From positions 248,181-297,866 of the forward strand of contig NW_003546318.1 of assembly GCF_000090795.2 (NCBI RefSeq): 49,686 nucleotides of DNA, in the 5' to 3' direction. The notes below the pieces were generated by a model. That model made no database searches, had not been told where the DNA came from, and saw only the letters and a list, made by a program, of their open reading frames with translations. Position numbers and translations under genes: made by a program. The stretch comes from Amphimedon queenslandica (Eukaryota; Porifera; Demospongiae; Haplosclerida; Niphatidae). Below are positions 21,888 through 34,904 of the stretch, one piece after another. Each line of letters starts with the position of its first letter. Position 1 is the stretch's first letter.

Positions 21888-24683
21888 CTATTTATTATTG
21901 TTGCTACCCATGCAAGAACAAATAAAAAGTAGAAATAGACCAAGAAATACAATTGCAATGATTGCAATGGAAAAAGCAATCAATGCCACAATAGTAAGAA
22001 TAATAGTAGCCAATATGAATAACCACACAATTGTAACACTAGTAGCATAAATGTTAAGTAGTATTGCTAAGGCACCAGCTCCAATGTACATTCCCGACTG
22101 CCATTTTCCAAAAGGACCAATGAGTGTACTGCTTAAGAAGAACCCAGAAAACAAGAGAAAATAACCAAATAATACAGCTATATGGAGTGGGCTAATAAAT
22201 GGTTGAATGAACTTGTTCCAAAATGAGACATTTTTTAATTCCTGATACTCACTCTTGAACTGATTAGTTGTAAATAGCCATGCTCTTTTTTTAAGGTAAG
22301 GAATTATGCCAATAAAGCTTTCTAGCTGTTTTGATCCCTCTCCTTCAGTTTGCAAAATTTTAAAAATTTCATATATGACAGTTACTGGTAGTGTTCTTGT
22401 CCAGGAATGATGAGCGAAAAAAAACATAAAAATTCCAATAAAAGGCATCAAAAAGGTAAAAATCATCATGTACCACAACTGAATACTCATCTCTAGAGGC
22501 CCAAAGTTGTTGGTATATTCATAGCGAAACCTCTCAGCAATGATAACGATCATTAATATCTGTAGAATCATTAGTCCATACATGTAGAAGACAAAAAATA
22601 TGATAAGTAGGTCACTGTTCCATTTTTTTTCTTTATTGATTATACGAATCGAAAAAATAATGCGAATAAGAAAATATCCTTTTTGTAAGTAGACAAATAT
22701 CAAAATGCCCGAAAGACCTTTGAGAGCGTTGAACCAATCAAAAACAGCAATCATTTTTGGATCGTAATTGTTATCTACTAGCAGCGTGATGAACTGAAAC
22801 ATTTGAGCGATTAATTCAGGATAGAAGATTATTTCTAACACAACAATACGAACAATATCCATGACAATAACGCAACTTTTACCACAAGTTCCATCGCAAG
22901 CACAACTATCATTGCAGCATTCTGCATTATCTTCATCATCTTTCTGGACCAGTGCCTCTCTTTTACATAATCTCTTAAATACCCTGCAGCCATTATGACG
23001 AAGACGAATAAAAGAATCAATAATGGTAAATGGCAGGCCAAACATGCTAAGACCAAAGTCGATAAAGTTCAATGTTTTCCCCAACTGCCTTTCATCACTT
23101 TGTAGGCCCTCCGCTAATCCAAGTGAAGATTCGACCAGTGAATATAATAAAAATATGAACCCCAAATATACAATAATTTCACGAATCACTGGATTATATA
23201 TATTTTCTAAAACAGCTTTTGCAATTGTGATCGCTCCATCCAAACGAGCAGCTTTTAATGTTTCTGAATCTTTGATTTTCCAATCCTTGAAAGCACTGCA
23301 AGAGCAACAAGCAGCACAATCAAGACATGTGGGGCAATCACAGCAACACGACGCTTTGCAACATTTATATCTATACGAATCATAAAAGCTATCGCTCGGC
23401 AAATAATGCATTGGATCAGATTTATCTTTCTTTTTTGTTAATGAAACTTGTTGGAGGTTATTTGCATTAGATTGATTTGTGGGTGGCATCTCCATTACGA
23501 CATCCCTCTGCATCATTTTCTCATTATGCGACTGATAATATAAATCTGCATTGGCTTGAGTGAGTGGATAATAACTGGTTTGATTTGCAGGTGGATAAAA
23601 ACTGGTTTGATTTTCAAGTGGATAATAACTGGTTTGATTTTCAAGTGGATAATAATATAAATCTGCACTGGCTTGAGGCATTTCCGTTATAACCTGTCCC
23701 TCTATCATTTCTTCATTGTAAGAATGATAGCATAAATCTGCAGTTGCTTGATTCATGAAGGATGCTTCCATTACGACATCGCTCTTCATCAGTTCTTCGT
23801 TGTGTGAATGATGATATAAACCTGCACTTGCTTGATTCATGAGTGATGTTTCCATTATGACCTCTTCCTTTATCATTTCCTCGGCATGTGAATGATCTGC
23901 ATTGGCTTGATTTGTGAGTGACATTTCTTCAGTTACCACGTGGTCCACATCAACGCTGATCAGTTTCTCATTATCTAAACTTGTGATAGCTTCAATTGTA
24001 GGCAGTGTTTCCTCCTTTTTTGCATCAACACTGATCAGTTTCTCAGTATTTGAATCTACTTTGGCTTCATCTTTGAGTGTTGTTTTCTCCTTTATCGCAT
24101 CAACACTGATCAGTTTCTCATTATTTGAATCTGCTTTAGCTTCATCTGTGAGTGTTGTTTCCTCCTTTATTACATCAACGCTGATCGGTTTCTCATTATT
24201 TGAATCTGCTTTAGCTTTATCTATAAGTGTTGTTTCTTCCATTGCTGCATCCACACTTATTTCCTTGTCATTTGAATCATGATGCGAGTCTACATCAACT
24301 TCATCTGTGGTGGTAACTGGTGCTTCCTCCTTTTCCTCATTTATTTCATCGATTCTTTTATCCTTTAAGCCCTCATTTGTTCTTTCATTTTCCTCATGGT
24401 TTATCTTGTGATCTAAGTCCTCACTTGAATCTGGCCTTTCTTCACTCTCTTCATTTTTGTTTAGCAGCTCTTCTTCAATTCCTTTAACATCAGAAACTTC
24501 AAGATCATCATGTTTGAGAACCTCAGACAATGAAACTACTGGTATTTTTACTTCTTCCTCATCAGGCAAAGGCTGCTCTTTATCATCAAGAGATAGATCT
24601 TCATCTATTTCAGGTTTCTTTACAGCTACCTTTTTCTTTCGCTTTTTTGTTTTTGGTTTGGCTGCACATTGAACAGTTGCCAT
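21888..24683 (-). CDS. Unrecognised intronless multipass membrane protein with acidic repeats and Cys cluster (paralogue 1)
   Basis: A single 931-codon frame from an ATG at 24683. Residues 1 to about 420 are polar: a basic start (KTKKRKKK), an acidic stretch, four imperfect repeats built around DSNNEKLISVDAIKEET, then repeats around NQASADLYHHSHNEE and short YYPLENQTS units. A Cys-dense segment follows at about 435-465 (YKCCKASCCCDCPTCLDC); clustered cysteines beside membrane helices are often palmitoylated or metal-binding, but neither is shown. From about 500 there are nine or ten hydrophobic segments, with a second Cys group (CCNDSCACDGTCGKSC) in a loop. The last 120 residues are almost continuously hydrophobic. 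It is clearly paralogous to 28837-30972 over the membrane half (both contain RFRYEYTN, CGKSCVIVMD). I do not recognise the family. Being intronless among intron-rich neighbours could reflect retrocopy origin of the ancestor. Confidence 0.7.
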   Translation of the reverse strand: MATVQCAAKPKTKKRKKKVAVKKPEIDEDLSLDDKEQPLPDEEEVKIPVVSLSEVLKHDDLEVSDVKGIEEELLNKNEESEERPDSSEDLDHKINHEENERTNEGLKDKRIDEINEEKEEAPVTTTDEVDVDSHHDSNDKEISVDAAMEETTLIDKAKADSNNEKPISVDVIKEETTLTDEAKADSNNEKLISVDAIKEKTTLKDEAKVDSNTEKLISVDAKKEETLPTIEAITSLDNEKLISVDVDHVVTEEMSLTNQANADHSHAEEMIKEEVIMETSLMNQASAGLYHHSHNEELMKSDVVMEASFMNQATADLCYHSYNEEMIEGQVITEMPQASADLYYYPLENQTSYYPLENQTSFYPPANQTSYYPLTQANADLYYQSHNEKMMQRDVVMEMPPTNQSNANNLQQVSLTKKKDKSDPMHYLPSDSFYDSYRYKCCKASCCCDCPTCLDCAACCSCSAFKDWKIKDSETLKAARLDGAITIAKAVLENIYNPVIREIIVYLGFIFLLYSLVESSLGLAEGLQSDERQLGKTLNFIDFGLSMFGLPFTIIDSFIRLRHNGCRVFKRLCKREALVQKDDEDNAECCNDSCACDGTCGKSCVIVMDIVRIVVLEIIFYPELIAQMFQFITLLVDNNYDPKMIAVFDWFNALKGLSGILIFVYLQKGYFLIRIIFSIRIINKEKKWNSDLLIIFFVFYMYGLMILQILMIVIIAERFRYEYTNNFGPLEMSIQLWYMMIFTFLMPFIGIFMFFFAHHSWTRTLPVTVIYEIFKILQTEGEGSKQLESFIGIIPYLKKRAWLFTTNQFKSEYQELKNVSFWNKFIQPFISPLHIAVLFGYFLLFSGFFLSSTLIGPFGKWQSGMYIGAGALAILLNIYATSVTIVWLFILATIILTIVALIAFSIAIIAIVFLGLFLLFICSCMGSNNNK

Positions 24684-25357
24684 GTCCCTTCTGATTCAAA
24701 ATCCTCAGTAGTAGGCCTACTTCTGAACTAAGGCTAATAATTCAAAACAAGCCCTTATATAATGACATGAGATGATTCTTATGAATTTTCACAGTTTAGT
24801 TGCTATATAAAGTATAAAAATAACTTAGAGTACTATCAAAGTAGTGATATAATTTACAGTTTTATTTAACACAATTTTTTAGTTTACTATACCGCAGCTT
24901 TAGCATATTTCTAGTGAGAGTGGTACTCCATCATATCATAAATATGTTCATAACAAAGCTAAATCTATCTAGCTATGACCATAGCAGATTGTATGTCGTT
25001 TTTAGGCTCAAGAATATTAAACAATAGAGAGAAAGATAGACTAGTGATATAGGAGATATTGCATGAACTTGGGATGTTTTACTAGTTCATTACTTACAAT
25101 TCACAGAAACCATAAATGCAAACAGGAGCTGTGTGTATTATTAAACAATGCCCTAGTTGCTCATGCTTCTGAACTACATTAACTGATGCAGTGCATGCTT
25201 TGCATGCTATGAGCTTATAGTGCTATGTAGGATGAGGTGTCATGAGTAGAATCAGTTATTACAATCAATTTACAAATAAAGCAATGTCAAGCAGCATAAA
25301 TATGTATTTTGATAAAAGTTCACACAAATCTATCTTCATAGTCTATTAAACCTGTTT
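24684..25357. other. Intergenic region
   Basis: The 5' flank of the 931-residue protein gene. It is AT-rich. At about 25170-25230 it contains a partial copy of the hairpin at 21593-21709. Nothing else is recognised. Confidence 0.4.
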
Positions 25358-26235
25358 TCAAATTGTAAAGTCTTTCATTTCTATCTCTTGCTCATTCTCA
25401 GTTACTTCATTTTCCACTGGTAACTTTGCGTCCACTAAAAGATGCCAGGGGCAACTGATCAGTGTAAGAATTAGAACACAAAAGCTTATAATTTCTGACC
25501 AACTCTCTTCATCCAGGAGCAGTTTTCCTAGTATTATCTCTTCCAATTCTGGATGGATATATGTTATTAGTAGTAGAAATAGCAATAATCCATTTGCCAT
25601 ATACAATATCATGTAGCTTATAAACAGTCAATGGGATCTTAACACTTTTCCCTTTGCTGGTGAATTTTAATAATATTTTTGTGCAGACCCAAAAAGTGAG
25701 TAGTGGTAGAACTTGCATTAATCCGCCAATAAACCCAATGGCAGAAATAGGCGAAACAACTGACAGATAACTTTCTCATTTGCATACTCAGAGCAATTCA
25801 TAATTCTCTCTGTAAAATTTGTGTCATCGGCTATAAAGCAATTAGCATTGTTTACACAGTCGGTAGAGGTTTCCTCACCAACTAGGAACCTTAAAGACAG
25901 TACCACTAGACTTACTATCACTATACCATTGTAGTATAGGAGCATTTGTAGAGCATTGTCATTTTTCTGGTAGTAGATCTATTTCCCATTGATTTTCAAG
26001 TGGTCATTCTCATATGTGATACTCTCACTGCCATAAAGATACTGAGAGAAGTTCACTAGAAGGTTGAATGCTTCATCTCTTAGGTAGTAAGCTTTCCCAC
26101 GGAATTGTGTAATAGGTAGTTTTAGTATTACCCTTGACTTGTTGCTATTATAGCAATGAATGGCCAAATGGTGTAGATTGCAATTGCAATGAAGTAGATA
26201 GCATTAAGGTTGTAGTATCTCACATTAGTGTCCAT
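25358..26235 (-). pseudogene. Decayed relative of the 26805-27773 membrane protein
   Basis: The coding trace starts at an ATG at 26235 (MDTNVRYYNLNAIYF) and can be followed through several frames. It is broken by a stop just after IIATSQG, an in-frame TAG at 25979-25981 after LKINGK, a frameshift near 25770 (EKVICQ to SPISAIGFIGG) and another near 25612 (TVYKL to MILYMANGLL). The order of features matches the intact gene: INGK/IHGKLY, then a hydrophobic segment, then a Cys/Asn-rich loop (STDCVNNANCFI against DPDECNNQTVDCFI), then three further hydrophobic segments. Several independent lesions make this a pseudogene rather than a gene with introns. The 5' part (26066-26235) is repeated at 28445-28614. 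Confidence 0.75.
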
Positions 26236-26804
26236 TGCCTTGTCTTCTAATGATGACTGATAGATAGTATCCTGTACCTACTGCTGCTGTCACTGCTACT
26301 GTGCTGCTGCACTGTCAGACTGTTAGGATAGGAATAGCAATATCACTACATTACAGCTCATAGGCTGTCACTATGATGACAAATTGTAAAAATGTGATCG
26401 GGGGCAGGAGGGCAGCTGTCCAAATTTATAATATCAGGGTAGCAGAGCCCCCCATTTTTAGGCTTTGACCATATGCGAAATTTAAAGTAGATAACTGTTA
26501 ATATCATAAATTTTTAGACTAACATTGCATCAATCATATTTCATGTTATCGATGTGTGTAGATCTAGTAGTGTGTTATCTGTCATAACAATAAAAAATAA
26601 AATGATAACACCACCCAACGCAGCCTTTTTTGCCAATTTTTAAACTCAGAAATAAAATTAAAATCACTAAATCTAACTAAAATGTATGCATTTACAAAAA
26701 TGAACTAAGAATAGTTTTTGATAACTATGCATGGAAATGTAATATCTAAATAATTATGAGCATAAGAATTATTTATCAGAAATAAGTTTGAAGAGAACTA
26801 GAAT
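26236..26804. other. Intergenic region
   Basis: AT-rich, with a short G-rich patch at about 26395-26415 (GATCGGGGGCAGGAGGGCAG) and CAGAGCCCCCC near 26445. No gene or repeat boundary could be defined. Confidence 0.35.
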
Positions 26805-27773
26805 TCAGTGTTCCGATTCTTCAAATTCATCTATATGATTATGAAAATTGCCAAGCTCAACATCAACATACCCATTTTTCTGTGGAGGTTCATGTTGATA
26901 GTTTCCAAGCCAAAACCATGGGTATGCCAAAAATGAAGAAAATGTCATTATTATTGCAGATAATCGTCCCCAAAATGATGCATCATTATTATTTATGTGT
27001 TTGACATACCGGTGCCAAGAGTCGTACTTAAAAATAATCAGAAAAAAATACACATAAGGGCCCAAATTTGAAATAAATAAAATTGCAGAAAAAATAAGAC
27101 AAAATTTTTGAGGTTTGTTTTTGAGGCTGTTCTCAAATATAAATGTATGTACTGCATTGCTAAAACTGAACATTAAAGGAGGTACAAAGGTAATATATCC
27201 ACCGAGTAATGCTAAAACCTTGGCTGGTTGGTAGCATATATAGCACTCGGCATAAACCTCTTCTTTCATCTCATTGTACAATTCTAATAATGATGAACAA
27301 TCTATTTCATTTGTCCCATTAAGGAAATTATCACCAGTTATATTGAAAATGAAGCAGTCAACAGTTTGATTATTACATTCATCAGGATCACTTGAAATGT
27401 GAACAGAGAATGCAATAAATACAATTGATATTGCAATTAGCACAGCTAAAACATAGTGCAATAGTGATAATAAAACAATTACATTTGCTTTATATAACTT
27501 TCCATGAATTTCTAGACAAACTGGATTCACATCATCTCTTCTTTTAATAGCACCTGCTCCAAAAAGGCCTCTAGCTGCAGCAACAGTGATTGCTTTAAAT
27601 GCCTTAAAGACTTTACCTTCGCTATTATTAGTATGCTGCTGAGAGCAAATACAGCATTTGTTTATGAAAAGAATGATAATGACATAAAAATATGTAAAAA
27701 ATAAAAGTATCACTGGAGTGATTGGGTCTAATGCTAAAAAAATAGTGTAATAATAGTAACTGTAATTTCCCAT
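26805..27773 (-). CDS. Unrecognised five-helix membrane protein
   Basis: 322 residues from the ATG at 27773 (MGNYSYYYYTIF). The frame extends ten codons upstream only through a GTG, and a TTTTTGCAG acceptor-like site sits there, so a leader exon is likely. Five hydrophobic segments are visible: near residues 18-40, 90-115, about 175-200, about 215-235 and about 265-290. The loop after helix 2 has several N-glycosylation sequons and cysteines (ECNNQTVDCFIFNITG, NGTNEIDC, AECYIC), so it is probably extracellular or lumenal. The C-terminal tail is acidic (HIDEFEESEH). Its only recognisable relatives here are the pseudogene at 25358-26235 and its fragment at 28445-28614. The family is unknown to me; transport or receptor roles would be guesses. 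Confidence 0.65.
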   Translation of the reverse strand: MGNYSYYYYTIFLALDPITPVILLFFTYFYVIIILFINKCCICSQQHTNNSEGKVFKAFKAITVAAARGLFGAGAIKRRDDVNPVCLEIHGKLYKANVIVLLSLLHYVLAVLIAISIVFIAFSVHISSDPDECNNQTVDCFIFNITGDNFLNGTNEIDCSSLLELYNEMKEEVYAECYICYQPAKVLALLGGYITFVPPLMFSFSNAVHTFIFENSLKNKPQKFCLIFSAILFISNLGPYVYFFLIIFKYDSWHRYVKHINNNDASFWGRLSAIIMTFSSFLAYPWFWLGNYQHEPPQKNGYVDVELGNFHNHIDEFEESEH

Positions 27774-28138
27774 TGCTAAAATGAATGATCTGCAAAAACT
27801 CACAAAATTTCTTTAAAACCAGAACTTTGGTAGTAACAAGTAGCCAGTAACAAAATACAAAATTCACTAGAAACTGCAACAAGCAGATGACTATAGCTGA
27901 GATTTAAGTTGCTATTAAAGACAATAATGATCAGAGCCTGTCACTATATCTTCTTTGTCAAAACAACAAAAGAAGTTCAAATACTCTTGGCAACAGATAC
28001 TGTGATAGTTGTATACTTGGAAACATGCTACTTTCCCGTGTATTTGAGGAAGCTAGGCATCAAAGTATTTTTGAAGATATTTATTGCTGGATTGCATTAT
28101 TCATGCTACTGTTTTTATTTTATTGGTATATCTACATG
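27774..28138. other. Intergenic region
   Basis: The 5' flank of the 322-residue protein gene, up to the duplicated HDAC3 fragment. A plus-strand open frame (27909-28229) runs through it and into the duplication; its composition is not protein-like. Confidence 0.35.
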
Positions 28139-28424
28139 TTATAATATGATAGTTAAACATTGTCAATGTTATGATGGTATGTTAAATCTTGATCTTTATC
28201 ACTCTCATAATATTCAGCTGAATGCTTAACTCTAATCATAAAAGTACATGTATAATACCACTAATAATAATAAAAATAATAGTATCTTAAGTCAGTTTCA
28301 TGTTGGGTTTCACGAAGTCGAAGATCAAGTAAAAGTTCTTCAGGTACCTCCATCCTTAGCATATCAGGAGGAACCTAATACAGTACACAGTATGAGAGTG
28401 ACAAAGTAACAAGCTGAATGGAAT
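28139..28424 (-). pseudogene. Displaced copy of the HDAC3 3' end (last two exons and the intron between)
   Basis: This matches 31197-31472 over about 280 bases, including the coding parts GTTCCTCCTGATATGCTAAG and CAATGTTATGATGGTATG (the latter plus strand). It retains the TAA that ends HDAC3, the exon 15 acceptor (CTGTATTAG) and the AAT-type intron. Differences include TTACTTGAT for TCACTTGAT, small indels in the intron and a changed donor region. Nothing upstream corresponds to the rest of HDAC3, so it cannot make a deacetylase. Confidence 0.85.
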
Positions 28425-28444
28425 GAAGCAACAAGTGAATGACA

Positions 28445-28614
28445 GATATGCTTCATCTTTTAGGTAGTAAGTAAGCTTTCCCACGGAATTGTGTAATAGG
28501 TAGTTTTAGTATTACCCTTGTTGCTGTTATAGCAATGAATGGCCACATGGTGTAGATTGCAATTGAGATGAAGTAGATAATATTAAGGTTGTAGTATCTC
28601 ACATTAGTGTCCAT
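28445..28614 (-). pseudogene. Fragment duplicated from the 5' end of the 25358-26235 pseudogene
   Basis: It begins at the same ATG context (MDTNVRYYNLN, at 28614). It parallels 26066-26235 closely, sharing GCTTTCCCACGGAATTGTGT and TAGGTAGTTTTAGTATTACC (plus strand). It ends after about 170 bases and carries small indels. It abuts the displaced HDAC3 fragment, so both probably moved in related duplication events. Confidence 0.8.
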
Positions 28615-28836
28615 TCAAATGATGACTGTGCCTACTGATATCACTATGCTTGCTATGTGCACTGTAAGACTGTTAGACACTGTGAATAATCAAAGATGCA
28701 TGTGGTTAAACAATTTGTTATCATACACTGTTATGGCAATCAGCATTGGCTCTGAGCTAGAAAATGCATAAAAGTTGTATTATTTTATAATCACTCTTAA
28801 AAATGTGTAAAAATAGTGATCAATAGAAAGTTTAAA

Positions 28837-30972
28837 TTATTGTTGTTTATTATTGCTGCATATGGCAGAAAAAATAAAAAAAACAGCTAAAATAGCAAGA
28901 CAAAAGGCAATAATTATTGCAATCGTTCCAATTACAGCAGCAACAATTGCAGCAATTGTAGCAATGACTCCAGTCAATATGACCACCCACACAATAGTAA
29001 CACCAGTAGCATTAATATTAACTAGCACAGCCATGACACCAGTTGCAAGGTACAGCCAAAACCAATTTCCAAGAGTACCATCGACAGTACAGCATATGAA
29101 AAATCCTGCAAACAATAAAAAATAACCAAATATTAGAACAATATGGAGTGGACTAATGTATGGGTGAATGAACTTTCTCCAATTTGGGACTTCTTCTAAT
29201 TCTTGATAATCTTTCTCAAACTCAGTTTTGTCTCCAATTTCTCTTTCCAGAACCTTTGTCTTATGTCCTTTAGTATGTATTTTCTTGAAAATCATGTCAT
29301 ACGTGACATCTACAGGTAGCGTCATTGTCCAGACATGATGAACGACAAGAAACATAAAAACTCCAATAAGTGGTACCAAAAAAGTAAAGATTATCATGTA
29401 CCACAACTGACCACTCATTTCTATAGCTTCATAGTTGGTATACTCATAGCGAAACCTCTCACCAATGATAACGATCATTGATATCTGTAGAATCATCAGT
29501 CCAAACATGTAGCAGACAAAATATATAATAAACAGGCCACTGTTCCACTTCTCTTCTTTTTTGACTTTACGAATTGAAAAGATAATGCCAATAAGAATAA
29601 ATCCTTTATGTGCATAGACAAATATCGAATTTTTCAAAAGACCCTGGAGAGTAGTAAACCAGGTCAAAGCAGCAATCATTTTTGAATTGTAATTGTTATC
29701 TACTAGCAGCAAAATGAATTGAAACACTTGGATGAGTAAATCGGGATAGAAGATTGTTTCTAATACAATAATTCGAATAACATCCATGACAATAACGCAA
29801 CTTTTACCGCAAATTCCTTCGCAGCGGGGACACTTATCATCGCATAATTCTGCTTTATCTTCATCACCTTCCTGAACCACTTCCTCTTTTCTATATGCTC
29901 TCTTAAATACTCGGCAGCCATGATGACGAAAACGAAGAAAAGAATCAATGGCAGTAAACGCCAGGCCAAACATACTAAAACCAAAACCAATAAAAATCAA
30001 AGTTTTTTCCAGTTGCCTTTGGTCACTGTGTATGGTGTTATGTAACTTTATTGAAGATGTGATTAGCGAAACAACAGCGATAATCAACCCAATGTATACA
30101 ATAACTTCACGAATGACAGGTATAATGTATAATCTTCTTAGAATAACTGCAGCAAGGATTTTCGCTCCAATCAAACGAGCTTTTCGAATTATTCTTGAAT
30201 CTGGTAATTTTAAGGATTTGGCACAATCATCTAAATCACAGCAATCACAGCAATTGCAACGATCAGAAGAGGGACATTTTATAAGAGCAGCAAAATCAAA
30301 ACATGATGGGCAATTGCAACTACAAGACTGGCAGCAATCATATCCCTTTGAATCGTAATAGCTTTCATCTGGCAAGTAATAAACTGGATCAGACTTATCT
30401 TCCTTTTTAATCGAAACTTGTTCGAAGCCATCTGCATCGATTTCATTTGTGGCTGGTATTTCCACCTTAATCACATCTCCTGTTATCAGTTCCTCATTAT
30501 TTGGATCTGCATTGAATTCACTTGTGAGTGGGATTTCTTTCTTTATTGTGTCCAAACTTTCTGGTTCCTCATTATTTGAATCTGTATTGGATTCACTTGT
30601 GACTGGTATTTCTTCCTTTATTGCATCAATGCTTCCTGGTTCTTCGTTATTTGAATCTGCATTGGTGGGTAATATTTCTTCCTTTTCCTCATTTATTGCA
30701 TCTAATCTAGTCATTGCCTCATCATTCAAATTTGGGTTTGAATTCTCATCTGTAGTTTCATTTTCCTTGTCTTTGCTAGTTTCAATTTTCTCGTTTGTGC
30801 TTGACAATTCCTCTTGAGTTTCGTTCTTGTCAGAAGCTTCAGAACGAATTTTCTTACGAAATTCTTCAATTGGCACTTCTTTCATCTCTTTAGACTGCTC
30901 TAGATCATTTTCAGCTACTCCAAGACTCTTCAATTGGACCACAAATGCTTTATCACCACCTTCCATGTCCAT
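28837..30972 (-). CDS. Unrecognised intronless multipass membrane protein with Cys cluster (paralogue 2)
   Basis: A 711-codon single frame from the ATG at 30972. It is the paralogue of 21888-24683: a shorter acidic N-terminus with three repeats around DSNNEEPGSIDAIKEEIP (residues about 100-180), then YYLPDESYYDSKGYDCC and a Cys-rich segment (about 203-240, including CNCCDCCDLDDC). Nine or ten hydrophobic segments run from about 270 to the end. The loop CDDKCPRCEGICGKSC aligns with the paralogue's second Cys group, and GERFRYEYTN is conserved. The N-terminal repeats differ in number and sequence between the two, so that half evolves faster than the membrane half. The stop of HDAC3 lies only 238 bases upstream of its start codon, both on the minus strand. 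I do not recognise the family and infer only a membrane protein with a cytosol-type N-terminus (no signal peptide). Confidence 0.7.
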   Translation of the reverse strand: MDMEGGDKAFVVQLKSLGVAENDLEQSKEMKEVPIEEFRKKIRSEASDKNETQEELSSTNEKIETSKDKENETTDENSNPNLNDEAMTRLDAINEEKEEILPTNADSNNEEPGSIDAIKEEIPVTSESNTDSNNEEPESLDTIKKEIPLTSEFNADPNNEELITGDVIKVEIPATNEIDADGFEQVSIKKEDKSDPVYYLPDESYYDSKGYDCCQSCSCNCPSCFDFAALIKCPSSDRCNCCDCCDLDDCAKSLKLPDSRIIRKARLIGAKILAAVILRRLYIIPVIREVIVYIGLIIAVVSLITSSIKLHNTIHSDQRQLEKTLIFIGFGFSMFGLAFTAIDSFLRFRHHGCRVFKRAYRKEEVVQEGDEDKAELCDDKCPRCEGICGKSCVIVMDVIRIIVLETIFYPDLLIQVFQFILLLVDNNYNSKMIAALTWFTTLQGLLKNSIFVYAHKGFILIGIIFSIRKVKKEEKWNSGLFIIYFVCYMFGLMILQISMIVIIGERFRYEYTNYEAIEMSGQLWYMIIFTFLVPLIGVFMFLVVHHVWTMTLPVDVTYDMIFKKIHTKGHKTKVLEREIGDKTEFEKDYQELEEVPNWRKFIHPYISPLHIVLIFGYFLLFAGFFICCTVDGTLGNWFWLYLATGVMAVLVNINATGVTIVWVVILTGVIATIAAIVAAVIGTIAIIIAFCLAILAVFFIFSAICSNNKQQ

Positions 30973-31210
30973 TCTATCTCACAGTGTGGTAGTTTTTCAA
31001 CTGGAGCTTAAGGTTAATAGCGCTATGCCTTTTATATAATGGTATGGGGGACAATTCTCATGAATTGTCATGTAAAAACTATTCCTGTAACTCATAGTAA
31101 TAGCAATTACAAGAATAGTTTACACAACTGTGACAACTCTTGAGAACCACATCAGACCATTACTCTATTAAATTGTACAGTAGCCTTGTTGTGTGAATTA
31201 ATAATGATAG

Positions 31211-34802
<3,592 letters not shown>

Positions 34803-34904
34803 TTTATCATGCAAAGGGAGTGTTCTAGATCTACTGTGATCAAATTAGAATCAGTATCAAATCAAGGCGTCAACTCAGTCAAGAAGGAGGGTGGAGGGAA
34901 TAAA
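34803..34904. promoter_or_regulatory. 102-bp bidirectional promoter region between HDAC3 and POLE2
   Basis: The HDAC3 ATG (34802, minus) and the POLE2 ATG (34905, plus) are separated by 102 bases, so both leaders and any core promoter must lie here or inside the other gene. The POLE2 frame is open upstream to 34746, antisense across HDAC3 exon 1. No TATA box is seen. Shared regulation is an inference from spacing. Confidence 0.6.

Noticed and set aside
23914..24282. Plus-strand frame opposite the acidic repeats of the 931-residue protein
   Set aside because: It is the antisense of Glu/Asp/Ser-rich repeats, which tends to stay open; its Ser/Phe/Leu composition is that expected of a complement shadow.
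27909..28229. 106-codon plus-strand frame
   Set aside because: It crosses the boundary between unique sequence and the duplicated HDAC3 3' end, and has no protein-like pattern.
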